Shown: positions 1 to 8,816, numbered from the stretch's first letter. The stretch is DNA of 64,000 nucleotides from JAVBNT01 sp031551355 (GCA_031551355.1 JAVBNT010000002.1:1-64000); one strand, 5' to 3'. Program-made: numbers and translations. Notes: a model not told the origin generated them from the sequence alone.

Positions 1-109
<109 letters not shown>

Positions 110-266
110 ATTCTTTAAAACATTACATCTCATCGCTGAAATGTAACGGATTTTACGAGTTTAACCCCGCACATTATTTATTACTATTCGTTCTCTCTAT
201 TTAGTTCTCAAGTTACACGCTGCACCACTGTTAACCGCCTGATTAAAGGCCGGTTGTCCGAGGCGC
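110..266 (-). other. 16S rRNA transcript leader
   Basis: This stretch lies between the rRNA promoter and the mature 16S 5' end. On the minus strand it contains CTTGAGAACTAAATAG (212 to 197), which resembles the boxA-type antitermination sequences of rRNA leaders. Positions 123-146 are an inverted repeat (TTACAT ... ATGTAA) close to the mature end, which could be part of an RNase III processing stalk. Both functions are inferred from position and sequence resemblance. Confidence 0.6.
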
Positions 267-273
267 AAGAAAT

Positions 274-302
274 ATACTACCATGCAAAAACACTCTTGTC
301 AA
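274..302 (-). promoter_or_regulatory. rRNA operon promoter
   Basis: On the minus strand TTGACA (302-297), a 17-nt spacer and TAGTAT (279-274) form a near-consensus vegetative sigma promoter about 165 nt upstream of 16S. A very AT-rich tract at 303-345 sits where an UP element would lie. The discriminator just downstream is GC-rich (TTGCGCC), as is usual for stringently controlled rRNA promoters. The stringent-control reading is inference. Confidence 0.85.
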
Positions 303-534
303 CACTATTTTGAAAATATTTTTAACTTATTTTTAATTGCCTGCACAGAGCCAATTTTTTAGCAACAAAACAACACACGACCAAACTATCGGCATATTAT
401 CAATAACATATACTAATCAAACACCACATGCAAACAAGCTCTGTTTGTAAAGACGGGAAGACTTTCCGACTACAGACCATGCAGCGTCATACCAAAAAAA
501 ATGCGGAAACATATAAATTCTAACAGGCAAACAA

Positions 535-1734
535 TTAATCCGCCTTACTTTTGCGCATAAAAGCCGCAATATAATCACTCTTTTCCATTAATATAAACGA
601 AATCAATCCCGCAAAAATAACAAAACTTGAAACCGTGTACATTATATTATATCCGTAAGAATGCGCTACAAAACCAAATACAAAACTACCGCCAAAATTA
701 CCACAGTCAATCGCAGCGTTAAACAAAGCACTGCCCGAACCTCTGTCAAGCAGACCGGCTCTCTCCAACAGCAAAGCATTCATCGCCGGATAAATCAGAC
801 CATGTGCGGTTCCCATTAAAAAACCTATAACACCCGGAAAAACAGCCGTTGCCGGAAAAGCAAGTGCTAGCTGTCCCAGGGACTGCAAAAACACGCCGGG
901 AAAAATAACCGTCAGACGCCCGAATTTATCGGCAACCGTTCCGGTAAAAAGCCGGGTCAAAACAGCAGCCAGTGCATAATAGGGAAAAAATGACGCCGAA
1001 GTAAAATTGCCGATCGACATTATATAAACGGAAACAAAATTATTGACAACACCCATCGAGACACCAAAAAACAGCGAAATAAATGCCACTCTGGCAACAA
1101 GTTTATTTTTAAGGATACCGACAAACCCTTTCCTTTTGCCGGCACTTGTTCCGCGCGGCTCCGTAGGCTTTAAAAACAGAGAAATAAGCAAACCTAAAAA
1201 AGTTATCAGGGCCGCGGCAATATAAAGTGCGGAATAACTCCCGCCGTACATCCGCAAAATAAGCTCGCCGCCAAAACTTCCGGAAGCATTGGCAGACAAA
1301 CCGGCAACACCAAAAATACCGATACCCTCGGCAAGACGGTCTTTCGGGGAGAAATCCGCCACCCATGTCCAGATAGCCGTAAAATACATGGCATAGGCAA
1401 TACCATGCAGGCATCTGACCGCAAAAAGTAAAAGCGGGCTTGTGTATACCGGCAGCAAATAAAGAAGAATACATAACGCCGACAAAAGCGAACCCAGTAA
1501 AACAAATCTCTTACGCCCATATTTATCGAGCCACTGTCCGAATAAAGGACGGAATATAAATCCGGAAAAAACAGCGACTCCCATCACAAATCCGATAAAT
1601 GAATCAGAGCTGCCGTTACTTTTAAGCGCCACAGGAAAAAGCACAAAAGACTGGTTCGCCGTACATATAAAAAAGAAGCTGACTACTGCAGCAACATAAG
1701 GAACAGAAAGCATAAAGCTACGTTTATTATTCAA
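535..1734 (-). CDS. Major facilitator superfamily transporter
   Basis: A 399-residue, highly hydrophobic protein with about 12 predicted membrane spans, the usual MFS length. The loop between spans 2 and 3 has the MFS signature (GQWLDKYGRKRFVLLGS, residues about 66-82), and the repeat in the second half (GTVADKFGRLTVI) shows the two-fold MFS symmetry. Substrate cannot be told from sequence; small-molecule efflux is the common role for this group. It lies 85 nt downstream of tRNA-Leu on the same strand and may be partly co-transcribed with it. Its 3' side faces the rRNA promoter with no strong terminator recognised. Confidence 0.9.
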   Translation of the reverse strand: MNNKRSFMLSVPYVAAVVSFFFICTANQSFVLFPVALKSNGSSDSFIGFVMGVAVFSGFIFRPLFGQWLDKYGRKRFVLLGSLLSALCILLYLLPVYTSPLLLFAVRCLHGIAYAMYFTAIWTWVADFSPKDRLAEGIGIFGVAGLSANASGSFGGELILRMYGGSYSALYIAAALITFLGLLISLFLKPTEPRGTSAGKRKGFVGILKNKLVARVAFISLFFGVSMGVVNNFVSVYIMSIGNFTSASFFPYYALAAVLTRLFTGTVADKFGRLTVIFPGVFLQSLGQLALAFPATAVFPGVIGFLMGTAHGLIYPAMNALLLERAGLLDRGSGSALFNAAIDCGNFGGSFVFGFVAHSYGYNIMYTVSSFVIFAGLISFILMEKSDYIAAFMRKSKAD

Positions 1735-1782
1735 AAATAGCCTCCGGCAGGCAAAAACAACATTTTCCTAAAAATAAAAAAA

Positions 1783-1836
1783 GACCCCGAAGACGTAATT
1801 CTCCAGAGTTTGTATTATATACCGGTGATCGGGGTC
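1783..1836 (-). terminator. Possible terminator that borrows the tRNA-Leu T-arm
   Basis: On the minus strand GACCCCGA (1836-1829, inside the tRNA T-arm) can pair with TCGGGGTC (1790-1783), directly followed by a run of seven T. The roughly 38-nt loop includes the tRNA acceptor 3' strand, so this hairpin competes with tRNA folding. There is no other stem in front of the T run. Terminator function is inference. Confidence 0.35.
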
Positions 1837-1905
1837 GAACCGATACGAGATTTAAGTCTCCCAGGATTTTAAGTCCTGTGCGTCTGCCTATTCCGCCACA
1901 CCGGC
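1820..1905 (-). tRNA. tRNA-Leu (anticodon TAA)
   Basis: Minus-strand cloverleaf: acceptor GCCGGTG pairs with CACCGGT (one G-U pair at the end), the anticodon stem is CAGGA/TCCTG with loop CTTAAAA giving anticodon TAA, there is a long variable arm typical of class II tRNAs, and the T-arm is ATCGG-TTCGACC-CCGAT. Discriminator base is A73, as expected for leucine. The 3' CCA is not encoded. Confidence 0.96.
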
Positions 1906-1921
1906 ATAAAAATACTTCTTT

Positions 1922-1949
1922 ATTATAATGATTTTTGACAATCTGTCAA
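1922..1949 (-). promoter_or_regulatory. tRNA-Leu promoter
   Basis: Minus strand TTGACA (1949-1944), 16-nt spacer, TATAAT (1927-1922), ending 16 nt before the tRNA. The -35 box is part of a perfect dyad TTGACA-GAT-TGTCAA. Confidence 0.8.
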
Positions 1950-1957
1950 TCTGTATT

Positions 1958-2908
1958 TTAAACAACTTCTATACAAAAATCAGGACAAACCGATGCGCAA
2001 TAAGCACACAAAACACATTTTTCATGCTCCACCGCCGCCTTATTGCCGACAATGCTTAAAGCACCCTGGGGACACCTCTTAACACATGCACCGCAACCGG
2101 CACAACTGTCAAATTCAATATTGAGCATGCGCCGCTTACCGTTGATCATCTTTAACAAATCGTCAGGGACAGGATTTTTTTCCATCAAAAAAATGTTCAT
2201 CCTCAGCTCCTCGGCACTTTGGGCTCCGACAACAACAGAGGAGACAAAAGGCAGGTCCGATATATAATCAAAAGCCTGTTTGGTTTCCCGGAAAAAATGT
2301 CCGCCGCCCAGAGCCTTCATGATGAGTATTCCCTTATCGTTGCCGTAAGCGCGCGCAAGGGCATCTTCCATCTCTTCCCTGCTGCCGTCAACGATTCCCA
2401 GACCTTTATAGTTAAGAATCGCAAAAATGACGTCAATATCTTTGTTGCCGGAAGCAGCATTTACGGCCCGTATATGATGAGTGGATATGCCAATTGATTT
2501 TACAAGCCCGCTTTCTCTGGCATCAATCAGACAGTCCAAAGCCCCTTGATGTCCTTTTAACGTCAATTCGGATTCCTGCTGGTGCAGCATGAACAAATCT
2601 ATATAAGATCTGGATAATCCGTCAAGGGCCCCCTTTAAAGAAACGGCCATTTCATCATAGTCAGCCGCATAAGACTTGGAAACAACAAAAGAGCTTCCAT
2701 CCTCGGGAAGCTCTGCTTTTTTTATATGTTCGTAAGTTCCGTAAATTTCCGCCGTATCAAAACAGTTAATGCCCATTCCCAAAGCATCGGTTATAAGCTT
2801 TGAACCGTCATCCGGGGACATAACTTTCTGTAAGGGCCCCATAGTCAATGTTCCAAGTGACACTACGGAAACATTCATGCCTGTTTTTCCAAGCGGCCGA
2901 AAAATCAT
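1958..2908 (-). CDS. Aldo/keto reductase with C-terminal 2x[4Fe-4S] ferredoxin-like domain
   Basis: A 316-residue protein. Residues about 1-255 are an aldo/keto reductase barrel with the expected catalytic residues: Asp and Tyr in CFDTAEIYG, Lys in VVSKSY, and His in FMLHQQ. Residues about 268-316 carry two ferredoxin-type motifs (CAGCGACVKRCP and CVLCAYCASVCP), each able to bind a [4Fe-4S] cluster. This architecture is a known AKR subfamily in anaerobes and suggests electron transfer between a nicotinamide or aldehyde substrate and an iron-sulfur partner. The substrate is unknown. It starts 14 nt after the S1-domain gene and is probably in the same transcript. Confidence 0.9.
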   Translation of the reverse strand: MIFRPLGKTGMNVSVVSLGTLTMGPLQKVMSPDDGSKLITDALGMGINCFDTAEIYGTYEHIKKAELPEDGSSFVVSKSYAADYDEMAVSLKGALDGLSRSYIDLFMLHQQESELTLKGHQGALDCLIDARESGLVKSIGISTHHIRAVNAASGNKDIDVIFAILNYKGLGIVDGSREEMEDALARAYGNDKGILIMKALGGGHFFRETKQAFDYISDLPFVSSVVVGAQSAEELRMNIFLMEKNPVPDDLLKMINGKRRMLNIEFDSCAGCGACVKRCPQGALSIVGNKAAVEHEKCVLCAYCASVCPDFCIEVV

Positions 2909-2922
2909 CGGTGACCTCTCAT

Positions 2923-3336
2923 TTATCTGGGGCGGCTCCGCCCTCTCTTGTTCTCTGTATTGCGCTTCAGATCAAGCAATCTCTCTTCACTTTCTTTCAT
3001 AAACCTTGACAGCTTATCTTCAAAACTCATCTTACCGTCACTTGATGTATGCTGACGTATCTGATTTTTTTGCGGCGGTTTTTGAGGCTGTTCCTGAGTC
3101 TGAGGCAACGTCTGTTTTATAGACAAATCATATTTACCCTTGTCATTTACTCCGAGAATTTTAACATTTACCTTATCATTTTCTTTGACAAATTGCCGGA
3201 TATCCTCAACAAATACCGACGAAATTTCAGATATGTGAATCAATCCGCTTTTTCCTTCCGGCAAATCCACAAACGCTCCAAATCCCATGACACCTGTAAC
3301 AACACCCTCTACAACCGAACCAATTTCAAGGCTCAT
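2923..3336 (-). CDS. S1 RNA-binding domain protein (YabR/YugI type)
   Basis: A 137-residue protein. Residues 1-73 are one S1 OB-fold (typical IGSVVEGVVTGVMGFGAFVDL start and GLIHISEIS segment). The rest is a charged, Gln/Pro- then Lys/Arg-rich tail ending in RGRSRPR. Small single-S1 proteins like B. subtilis YabR and YugI bind RNA or ribosomes. YabR genes often lie next to divIC, as here, where a DivIC/FtsB-like gene is immediately upstream. A promoter-like sequence sits in the gap between them. Confidence 0.85.
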   Translation of the reverse strand: MSLEIGSVVEGVVTGVMGFGAFVDLPEGKSGLIHISEISSVFVEDIRQFVKENDKVNVKILGVNDKGKYDLSIKQTLPQTQEQPQKPPQKNQIRQHTSSDGKMSFEDKLSRFMKESEERLLDLKRNTENKRGRSRPR

Positions 3337-3381
3337 GATTCCTCCACTATAATGACGGACAGGGATTAGCTCTATTACCCT

Positions 3382-3410
3382 GTATTACAGACAAATTAGC
3401 AAACTGTAAA
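3382..3410 (-). promoter_or_regulatory. Candidate promoter for the S1-domain/AKR genes
   Basis: Minus strand TTTACA (3410-3405), 17-nt spacer, TAATAC (3387-3382), in the 126-nt gap between the FtsB-like gene and the S1-domain gene. Each box matches consensus at four or five of six positions. Confidence 0.45.
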
Positions 3411-3462
3411 TACATTTTACCACAAATTCCTCAAAAGCCATAATACCGGATATTCAAAGCAA

Positions 3463-3993
3463 TCAGCGGCCGAAAATATTATTCCATATTTTCTGAAACC
3501 ATCCTTCGGAAACAGCCTGATCGTCATTAACCGGAGGACTCTTCGCTTCTTCGGAAGGTGCCTTCTCCGACTTAGGAATATCTGTTCCAACCGTACTTTG
3601 GGACTGGGCCTTCTTTTTATCATCATTGACAACAACAAACGCAACTTCCGACGGCTTTATCAAGCCCAGTTTCTCACGGGCTACAGACTCAATGCCGCTT
3701 TTTGTCTTCAGATAAGTTATCTGCTGTTGAAGCAGTTCATTTTCATGCTGCAGTTTGTCATTCTCGGACTTTAAAGCTTCAAACTGGGAAATTTTATCCT
3801 TATATTCCCTGGTTTTCAAAGCGTAATTCTTGACAAAAATAAAACCTGAAAAAAAAGCAAATAGAGCAGCTATTACAGCGTACATAAAAAACTTCGAATA
3901 CACGCCCCTGCCAGAATTTCCCGTTTTTTTACCGCTGTTTTCCCTATTTTCTTCTTCTTTCGTTTCTTCTTTTGTCTCTTCAGAAATATCCAT
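3463..3993 (-). CDS. Septum formation initiator, FtsB/DivIC family
   Basis: A 176-residue bitopic membrane protein: an acidic cytoplasmic N-terminus (residues 1-34), one membrane span (about 37-54), a coiled coil (about 60-98, ENDKLQHENELLQQQI), then the family's conserved SGIESVAREKLGLIKPSE block (residues about 99-116). This block identifies the FtsB/DivIC family, which bridges FtsL and FtsQ/DivIB in the divisome. The tail of about 55 residues rich in Ser, Lys and Pro is longer than usual. It follows pyk by 46 nt on the same strand. Confidence 0.85.
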   Translation of the reverse strand: MDISEETKEETKEEENRENSGKKTGNSGRGVYSKFFMYAVIAALFAFFSGFIFVKNYALKTREYKDKISQFEALKSENDKLQHENELLQQQITYLKTKSGIESVAREKLGLIKPSEVAFVVVNDDKKKAQSQSTVGTDIPKSEKAPSEEAKSPPVNDDQAVSEGWFQKIWNNIFGR

Positions 3994-4039
3994 AATTACT
4001 CACCGGTTAAATCAATATAAAAAGCGCAGAAAGAACGCC

Positions 4040-5767
4040 CTAGCTCTTTTGCTGGTATGAAACTATGCCTGTTCGCGAATCAATAGTAACAATCGTTCCG
4101 TCCTCGATCTTGTCAATAGCGGACGGAATTCCGTGAATTACAGGAATATCAAGATCCTCCATATCCGATGACAGCCGTTCCACACAAATAATACCGCCAA
4201 ACCCATGAAGATCCGCTCTGTCAAGAAAAGCAAGATTCTTTACTAATAGTATATCACCGCTGCATTTTTTAGCAAGAAGTTCATCTTTTGTCGCAACAAT
4301 ACAGGTTTTTCCCGAAGCCTTTCTATAAGCACCGGCCCCTACTCCCCTCAAAACCGACTCATTTATTACATGTAAAATGATAGTGTTAGTACTGGCGTCT
4401 ATTCCATCAGGAAGTCCTGCCGTCAGAACAACAAGATCACCTTTACCGACCATTTTACTCTCCATTGCTTTTTTCCCGGCAGCAACAAGTAATTTACCGA
4501 ACTGTTTTTCGCCGGAAACAATGATAGGGAAAACGCCCCAGAAAAGTATCAACCGTCTTCTGACCCGCTCTGATTCGGTAACCGCCAGGACAGGCTGTTT
4601 CGGCCGGAAATGGCTGATCGCCGTAGCAGTTCTGCCAGAGGTTGTGAAAGCAAATATCGCCGATGCCGACATCTGGTAAGCCATCTCACAGGTCGCCAGA
4701 CTTATGGCCGCAACGGCATTATGTTTTTCCGGAATAACGGTCAGGATTGAATCATACGAAAGCGTTTCTTCCGTAAAAGAAGCTATTTTAGACATCGCCG
4801 CAACGGCTTCAACAGGATAGAGTCCCGAGGCAGTTTCACCCGAAAGCATCACCGCGTCAGTACCGTCGATAATTGCATTGGCAACATCGGTAACCTCCGC
4901 TCTTGTAGGAGATGGATTGCGAATCATCGAGTCCATCATTTGTGTCGCAGTTATGACCGGTTTACCTTTACTGCGGCACAGAGAAATAAGTTTCTTCTGG
5001 ATAACCGGAACCTGTTCAAAAGGAACCTCAACTCCCAAGTCTCCTCTGGCAACCATAAAACCGTAAGAGCGATCCAGTATGGCATCAATATCATCAAGAG
5101 CTTCCGGTTTTTCTATCTTGGATATTATCGGTATAAAATGGCCGTTTTTGGACATTATTTCATAAGCAGGCAAAAGATCGGCAGACTTTCTGACAAATGA
5201 TATCGCAATAAAATCGACATTATTATCAATACCGAACTGCAAATCTTTAAGATCTTTTTCCGTAAGCGACGGAACCGATAATGTAGCCCCGGGAAAATTT
5301 ACACCTTTTTTAGAGCTTATATAACCGGGATTAACGACTCTGCATTCTACCTTATTATCAAAAACATTAAGCACAGACAGCTCTATAAGCCCATCGTCGA
5401 TCAAAACCCTGTCTCCGGGCTTTACTTCCTTAGACAAATTTTTGTATGTAACCGTAGCACCATCCACAGTCCCCGGAACATCGTCTTCATACAAAGTAAA
5501 AATCGCACCACGTTCAATAGCCAGCGGTCCGTTTTCAACCATGCCAAGTCTTATTTTAGGGCCGCATAGGTCCTGCAAAATGGCCACAGGAATATCGAGC
5601 TCCGAAGATATGGCCCGCACTTTGTCGATAACATCCTTATGTGATTCGTAAGAACCATGTGAAAAATTTAAACGGGCAACATTCATTCCTTCCAGAATGA
5701 GTTTTCTCAATATAGCCTCATCACTGCATGACGGCCCTATCGTACATACAATTTTAGTCCTTCTCAT
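4040..5767 (-). CDS. pyk: Pyruvate kinase with C-terminal PEP-utilising-like extension
   Basis: A 575-residue enzyme converting phosphoenolpyruvate and ADP to pyruvate and ATP. The N-terminus has TKIVCTIGPS and NVARLNFSHG, the barrel has the active-site segment ISKIEKPEAL with the catalytic lysine, and ARGDLGVE and ITATQMMDSMI follow. Residues about 490-575 form the extra C-terminal domain (IHGIPSAIDKIEDGTIVTID) resembling the phosphohistidine domain of PEP-utilising enzymes, as in Bacillus-type pyruvate kinases. Only 2 nt separate it from accA upstream, so it is in the accDA operon, linking pyruvate formation with malonyl-CoA synthesis. Confidence 0.97.
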   Translation of the reverse strand: MRRTKIVCTIGPSCSDEAILRKLILEGMNVARLNFSHGSYESHKDVIDKVRAISSELDIPVAILQDLCGPKIRLGMVENGPLAIERGAIFTLYEDDVPGTVDGATVTYKNLSKEVKPGDRVLIDDGLIELSVLNVFDNKVECRVVNPGYISSKKGVNFPGATLSVPSLTEKDLKDLQFGIDNNVDFIAISFVRKSADLLPAYEIMSKNGHFIPIISKIEKPEALDDIDAILDRSYGFMVARGDLGVEVPFEQVPVIQKKLISLCRSKGKPVITATQMMDSMIRNPSPTRAEVTDVANAIIDGTDAVMLSGETASGLYPVEAVAAMSKIASFTEETLSYDSILTVIPEKHNAVAAISLATCEMAYQMSASAIFAFTTSGRTATAISHFRPKQPVLAVTESERVRRRLILFWGVFPIIVSGEKQFGKLLVAAGKKAMESKMVGKGDLVVLTAGLPDGIDASTNTIILHVINESVLRGVGAGAYRKASGKTCIVATKDELLAKKCSGDILLVKNLAFLDRADLHGFGGIICVERLSSDMEDLDIPVIHGIPSAIDKIEDGTIVTIDSRTGIVSYQQKS

Positions 5768-5769
5768 AA

Positions 5770-6735
5770 TTAGCGGATCCTTTCCTCATAAACTCCCATT
5801 TTACGGAATTTCTCATATCTCCTCTTCAACAGTTCCTGAACAGGAAGTCCTGAAAGCACACAAAATAAGTCGGAAACTTCTTTTTTAACAGCCTTATAAA
5901 CGGCCTGCGGATCGTGATGAACGCCGCCAAGCGGCTCGGAAATAATTCCGTCGATAAGATTCAGGCGCTTCAAATCCATCGCGGTAATCCTTAATGCAGA
6001 AGCTGCATTTTCGGCTTTTTTTGCATCGCGCCACAATATTGAGGCGCAGCCTTCCGGAGAAATTACAGAGTAAACAGCATTTTCAAGCATCAAAACCCTG
6101 TCACCCACGCCCAGAGCCAGCGCGCCGCCGCTGCCGCCTTCACCGATAACCATCACAACGACTGGAGCCGGAATCTCAAACATTGCGGCAATATTCGAAG
6201 CAATAGCCTCCGATTGACCACGCTGTTCGGCCTCAAGTCCCGGATAAGCTCCTGGAGTATCAACGAGCGTAAGCAGCGGAAAACCAAACTTGGAAGCAAG
6301 ATCCATCGCTCTTCTGGCTTTTCTAAAGCCCTCGGGCGACGGCATGCCAAAATTGCGGGAGATATTTTCAGCGGTGTCCCTACCCTTCTGATGACCAACA
6401 ACAACGGCAGTTATATTTCCAAGAGAAGCAAGTCCGGCAACAATTGCCGGATCATCACCATGCCTGCGGTCTCCCTTTATCTCAAAAAAGGAGTCAAACA
6501 CATTGTTTATATAGTCCATTGCCGTGGGGCGCTTAGAGTGCCTGGCCAAAATAACCCGATCCCAGGCGGTTAAATTTTCGTATATATCACGCTTTAAAAT
6601 CGCAGCCTTCTTTTCAAGTGAAGCTATCTCTTTGGAAAGGTCTACTTTACAGCTGCTGTTTATGCCTTTAATAGCCTCTATTCTCTCCTCAAGCTCTTTT
6701 AAAGGTTTTTCAACTTCAAGAACGATACTATTCAT
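5770..6735 (-). CDS. accA: Acetyl-CoA carboxylase carboxyltransferase subunit alpha
   Basis: A 321-residue crotonase-fold protein of normal length for AccA. Diagnostic segments include the N-terminal helical region (MNSIVLEVEKPLKELEERI), TAMDYINNVFDSFFEIKGDR, DTPGAYPGLEAEQRGQSEAIA and GEGGSGGALALGVGDRVLML, the oxyanion-hole region that binds carboxybiotin and acetyl-CoA with AccD. Its start codon follows the accD stop without a gap, consistent with translational coupling of an equimolar complex. The biotin carboxylase and BCCP genes are not in this window. Confidence 0.97.
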   Translation of the reverse strand: MNSIVLEVEKPLKELEERIEAIKGINSSCKVDLSKEIASLEKKAAILKRDIYENLTAWDRVILARHSKRPTAMDYINNVFDSFFEIKGDRRHGDDPAIVAGLASLGNITAVVVGHQKGRDTAENISRNFGMPSPEGFRKARRAMDLASKFGFPLLTLVDTPGAYPGLEAEQRGQSEAIASNIAAMFEIPAPVVVMVIGEGGSGGALALGVGDRVLMLENAVYSVISPEGCASILWRDAKKAENAASALRITAMDLKRLNLIDGIISEPLGGVHHDPQAVYKAVKKEVSDLFCVLSGLPVQELLKRRYEKFRKMGVYEERIR

Positions 6736-7557
6736 TTATTTACAAACTCCTTTAAAAAAACTCAACACATCGATCAAAGTCTGACGTATTTCAAGCCTCG
6801 GCACAACAATGTCGGCAAAACCATGTTTCATTGAATATTCGGCGCTTTGAAAATCAGGCGGGAGTTTCTGCCGTATAGTCTGTTCAATAACTCTGGCACC
6901 GGAAAAACCGATAATAGCCTTTGATTCGGCAATAGTTATATCTCCCAGGGAAGCAAAACTTGCGGAAACACCGCCGGTCGTCGGATCCGTCAGAACAACA
7001 ATATAAGGAACACGGGCTTCGCGCATTTTATTTACAGCAGCAGAAGTCTTAGCCATTTGCATCAAAGCAATGACGCCCTCCTGCATTCTGGCTCCACCCG
7101 AAGCGGTAAACACTACCGCCGGAATTTTGTTTTTAATCGCAAGTTCAAAAACCCTTACAAGCTTTTCGCCAACAGCACTCCCCATACTTCCGCCCCTAAA
7201 AGAAAAGTCCATAATACCAAGCGATACAGGGATTCCCTCCACCCTTGCCGTTCCGGTAAGAACAGCATCGGACAAATCCGTCTTTCTGCTGTCATCTTCA
7301 AGTTTTTCCATATATTCACGCCCAAACTCAAGGGGGTCTACAGAGAACAATTTTCCGTCGGTTTCCCTGAAAGTCCCCTGATCAAAAACCATATTGAGTC
7401 TTTCATAAGCCGTCATCCGATGCTGAAAACCGCACTTAGGACAAACTTTAAAATTCTCTACAAAATCCACCTCATAGATAGGATTATTACAGGAACCGCA
7501 CTTTATCCACTGGGACGGATTGCCGTGGACCGGTGGTTTGGCATCAAAAAATTTCAT
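6736..7557 (-). CDS. accD: Acetyl-CoA carboxylase carboxyltransferase subunit beta
   Basis: AccD makes malonyl-CoA with AccA. The N-terminal zinc ribbon is visible (CGSC ... CPKC, residues about 18-40), followed by the carboxyltransferase core with SGGARMQEG and DPTTGGVSASFASLGD. I choose the ATG at 7557 (273 aa, MKFFDAKPP) rather than an in-frame ATG at 7650: AAAGAGGG lies 5 nt upstream of it, the family normally starts just before the zinc ribbon, and the upstream ATG overlaps the predicted -35 box and lies upstream of the transcription start. Confidence 0.95.
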   Translation of the reverse strand: MKFFDAKPPVHGNPSQWIKCGSCNNPIYEVDFVENFKVCPKCGFQHRMTAYERLNMVFDQGTFRETDGKLFSVDPLEFGREYMEKLEDDSRKTDLSDAVLTGTARVEGIPVSLGIMDFSFRGGSMGSAVGEKLVRVFELAIKNKIPAVVFTASGGARMQEGVIALMQMAKTSAAVNKMREARVPYIVVLTDPTTGGVSASFASLGDITIAESKAIIGFSGARVIEQTIRQKLPPDFQSAEYSMKHGFADIVVPRLEIRQTLIDVLSFFKGVCK

Positions 7558-7626
7558 AAAACCCTCTTTCATAAACCATAGCAAATGTAACTCACAACCG
7601 CTACGGGCATCCCCTGGGACGCCTCC

Positions 7627-7654
7627 ATTATAATAAAATACTAAAATCATGCAA
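7627..7654 (-). promoter_or_regulatory. Promoter of the accD-accA-pyk operon
   Basis: Minus strand TTGCAT (7654-7649), 16-nt spacer, consensus TATAAT (7632-7627). It sits about 70 nt upstream of the chosen accD start. No FapR-like operator was recognised. Confidence 0.6.
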
Positions 7655-7849
7655 AAATCACATAAATTCTAACAAATCCCGTTCGCTCACAAGCGGCCAA
7701 CAAAAAACCTTGATACAATAAAAAATTTTTAATCATTTTAAAGTTTTAGGGAATTTCCATGCCTGATAAAGAAATCCTTCTTAATATTGAAGGCAACCAT
7801 GTTAAAAACTAGAATACGTAGTTATATATAGTTTAAGGAGATTTGTTTT

Positions 7850-8359
7850 ATGAATAAAAATTATGGGTTTATCCTTTTAAGCGTTTTGCTGACGTTTTTG
7901 GCAATGCCTTGTTTTGCAAATGAAACCATGAATTTCAAATGCGGGAAAAAGCTTGTACTGCCTGATGGATTCGAAAAGATGGAACAACAGGGAAAACATA
8001 CGGCGTATATGGACAGTAAAAATGCAAACATAATTATAGAAGAAACAGATATGGGTGCCGATTTTCAAAAAGAAAACAACTCTGAGTTTGCAAGTATTTT
8101 AGAAGCAGCCTTGATTAAAGCATTTAAAGACAACGGTCACAAAGTCGTCTCTTCCGAAAAAAGAGTAAGCCGCAACGGCTACCCTCTTCTGCTTCTTACG
8201 CTCGAAAAACAAGTCGGGACAAAAACGGCTTATCAAAAAGCTATTGTCATCGCTGTTGACAGCTATCAGATAATTACATGTTTAACCTGCACCAAAGAAA
8301 GTGCTGGCGAATATACTCAGGTAATATCAATGCTTGAAAGACAATTTTATGGGTTTTAG
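7850..8359 (+). CDS. Small exported protein of unknown function
   Basis: A 169-residue protein preceded by AAGGAG 8 nt before the ATG. Residues 1-23 are a clear signal peptide (hydrophobic ILLSVLLTFLAMP, probable cleavage after CFA). The mature part of about 145 residues has no motif I recognise; it mixes charged and aromatic residues with two late cysteines (CLTCTKE). It stands alone between the divergent accD promoter and a repeat-rich region, so context gives no functional clue. No homology is claimed. Confidence 0.75.
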   Translation: MNKNYGFILLSVLLTFLAMPCFANETMNFKCGKKLVLPDGFEKMEQQGKHTAYMDSKNANIIIEETDMGADFQKENNSEFASILEAALIKAFKDNGHKVVSSEKRVSRNGYPLLLLTLEKQVGTKTAYQKAIVIAVDSYQIITCLTCTKESAGEYTQVISMLERQFYGF

Positions 8360-8384
8360 AACAATTTGCACTTATACGGCACTA

Positions 8385-8492
8385 AATTAAGAGAAAAAGA
8401 GTTTCTCACAGAGAAGACGGAGAACACAGAGAGTTTTACCTAGTGTTTTTTTTCTCCGTGGTTTCTGTGCCCTCTGTGAGGGACAGACAGAA
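8385..8492. repeat. Dispersed 'CTCTGTG' palindromic repeat, copy 1
   Basis: About 105 bp matching 62915-63015 over nearly the whole length: both start TTAAGAGAAAA/CTAAGAGAAAA, continue TTTCTCACRGAG ... GGAGAACACAGAGAG, and end CTCCGTGG ... CTGTGCCCTCTGTGAG. The two halves are partly inverted. Related but more diverged copies lie near 16286-16515 and 48378-48528. Confidence 0.75.
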
Positions 8493-8634
8493 ATATCCCG
8501 CGACAAGTCTGACATTGTTTTCAATACCTTACAGAAGAAAAGCAATTCAAACGGGCGGAGATGCTAAGTAAAAAACAATTTCTATGAGTGAAGCGCAGGT
8601 TTAGAGAAATTGGTTGCGACGACGCAGATTCGCC

Positions 8635-8816
8635 TATAGTAACCGGAAAAAATAATCGTCGTTTCAGGCAATACTGCGCAATCCGTTCATTGTCATTACG
8701 AGGAGCTGAAAGCGACGTGGTAATCCAGTAAAATATAAATAGCTCCTGGATTGCCACGCCTGCGGCTCGCAATGACGTTAAGCTCGAATCAAGTCGAATT
8801 TTTTCCGGTTACTATA
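8635..8816. repeat. Nested palindromic element
   Basis: Outer arms 8635-8658 and 8795-8816 are inverted copies (TATAGTAACCGGAAAAAAT and its complement). Inside, 8692-8776 is a second imperfect palindrome, GTCATTACGAGGAGCTGAAA ... GCGGCTCGCAATGAC. The inner unit strongly resembles an interspersed repeat seen in many unrelated bacteria, whose chance translation gives peptides like ITTSLSAPRND. Together they form a repeat within a repeat of about 180 bp. Confidence 0.75.

Noticed and set aside
8521..8772. Minus-strand ORF reading MRAAGVAIQELFIFYWITTS and onward
   Set aside because: It is a chance translation of the nested palindromic repeat; similar false ORFs arise wherever this repeat occurs.
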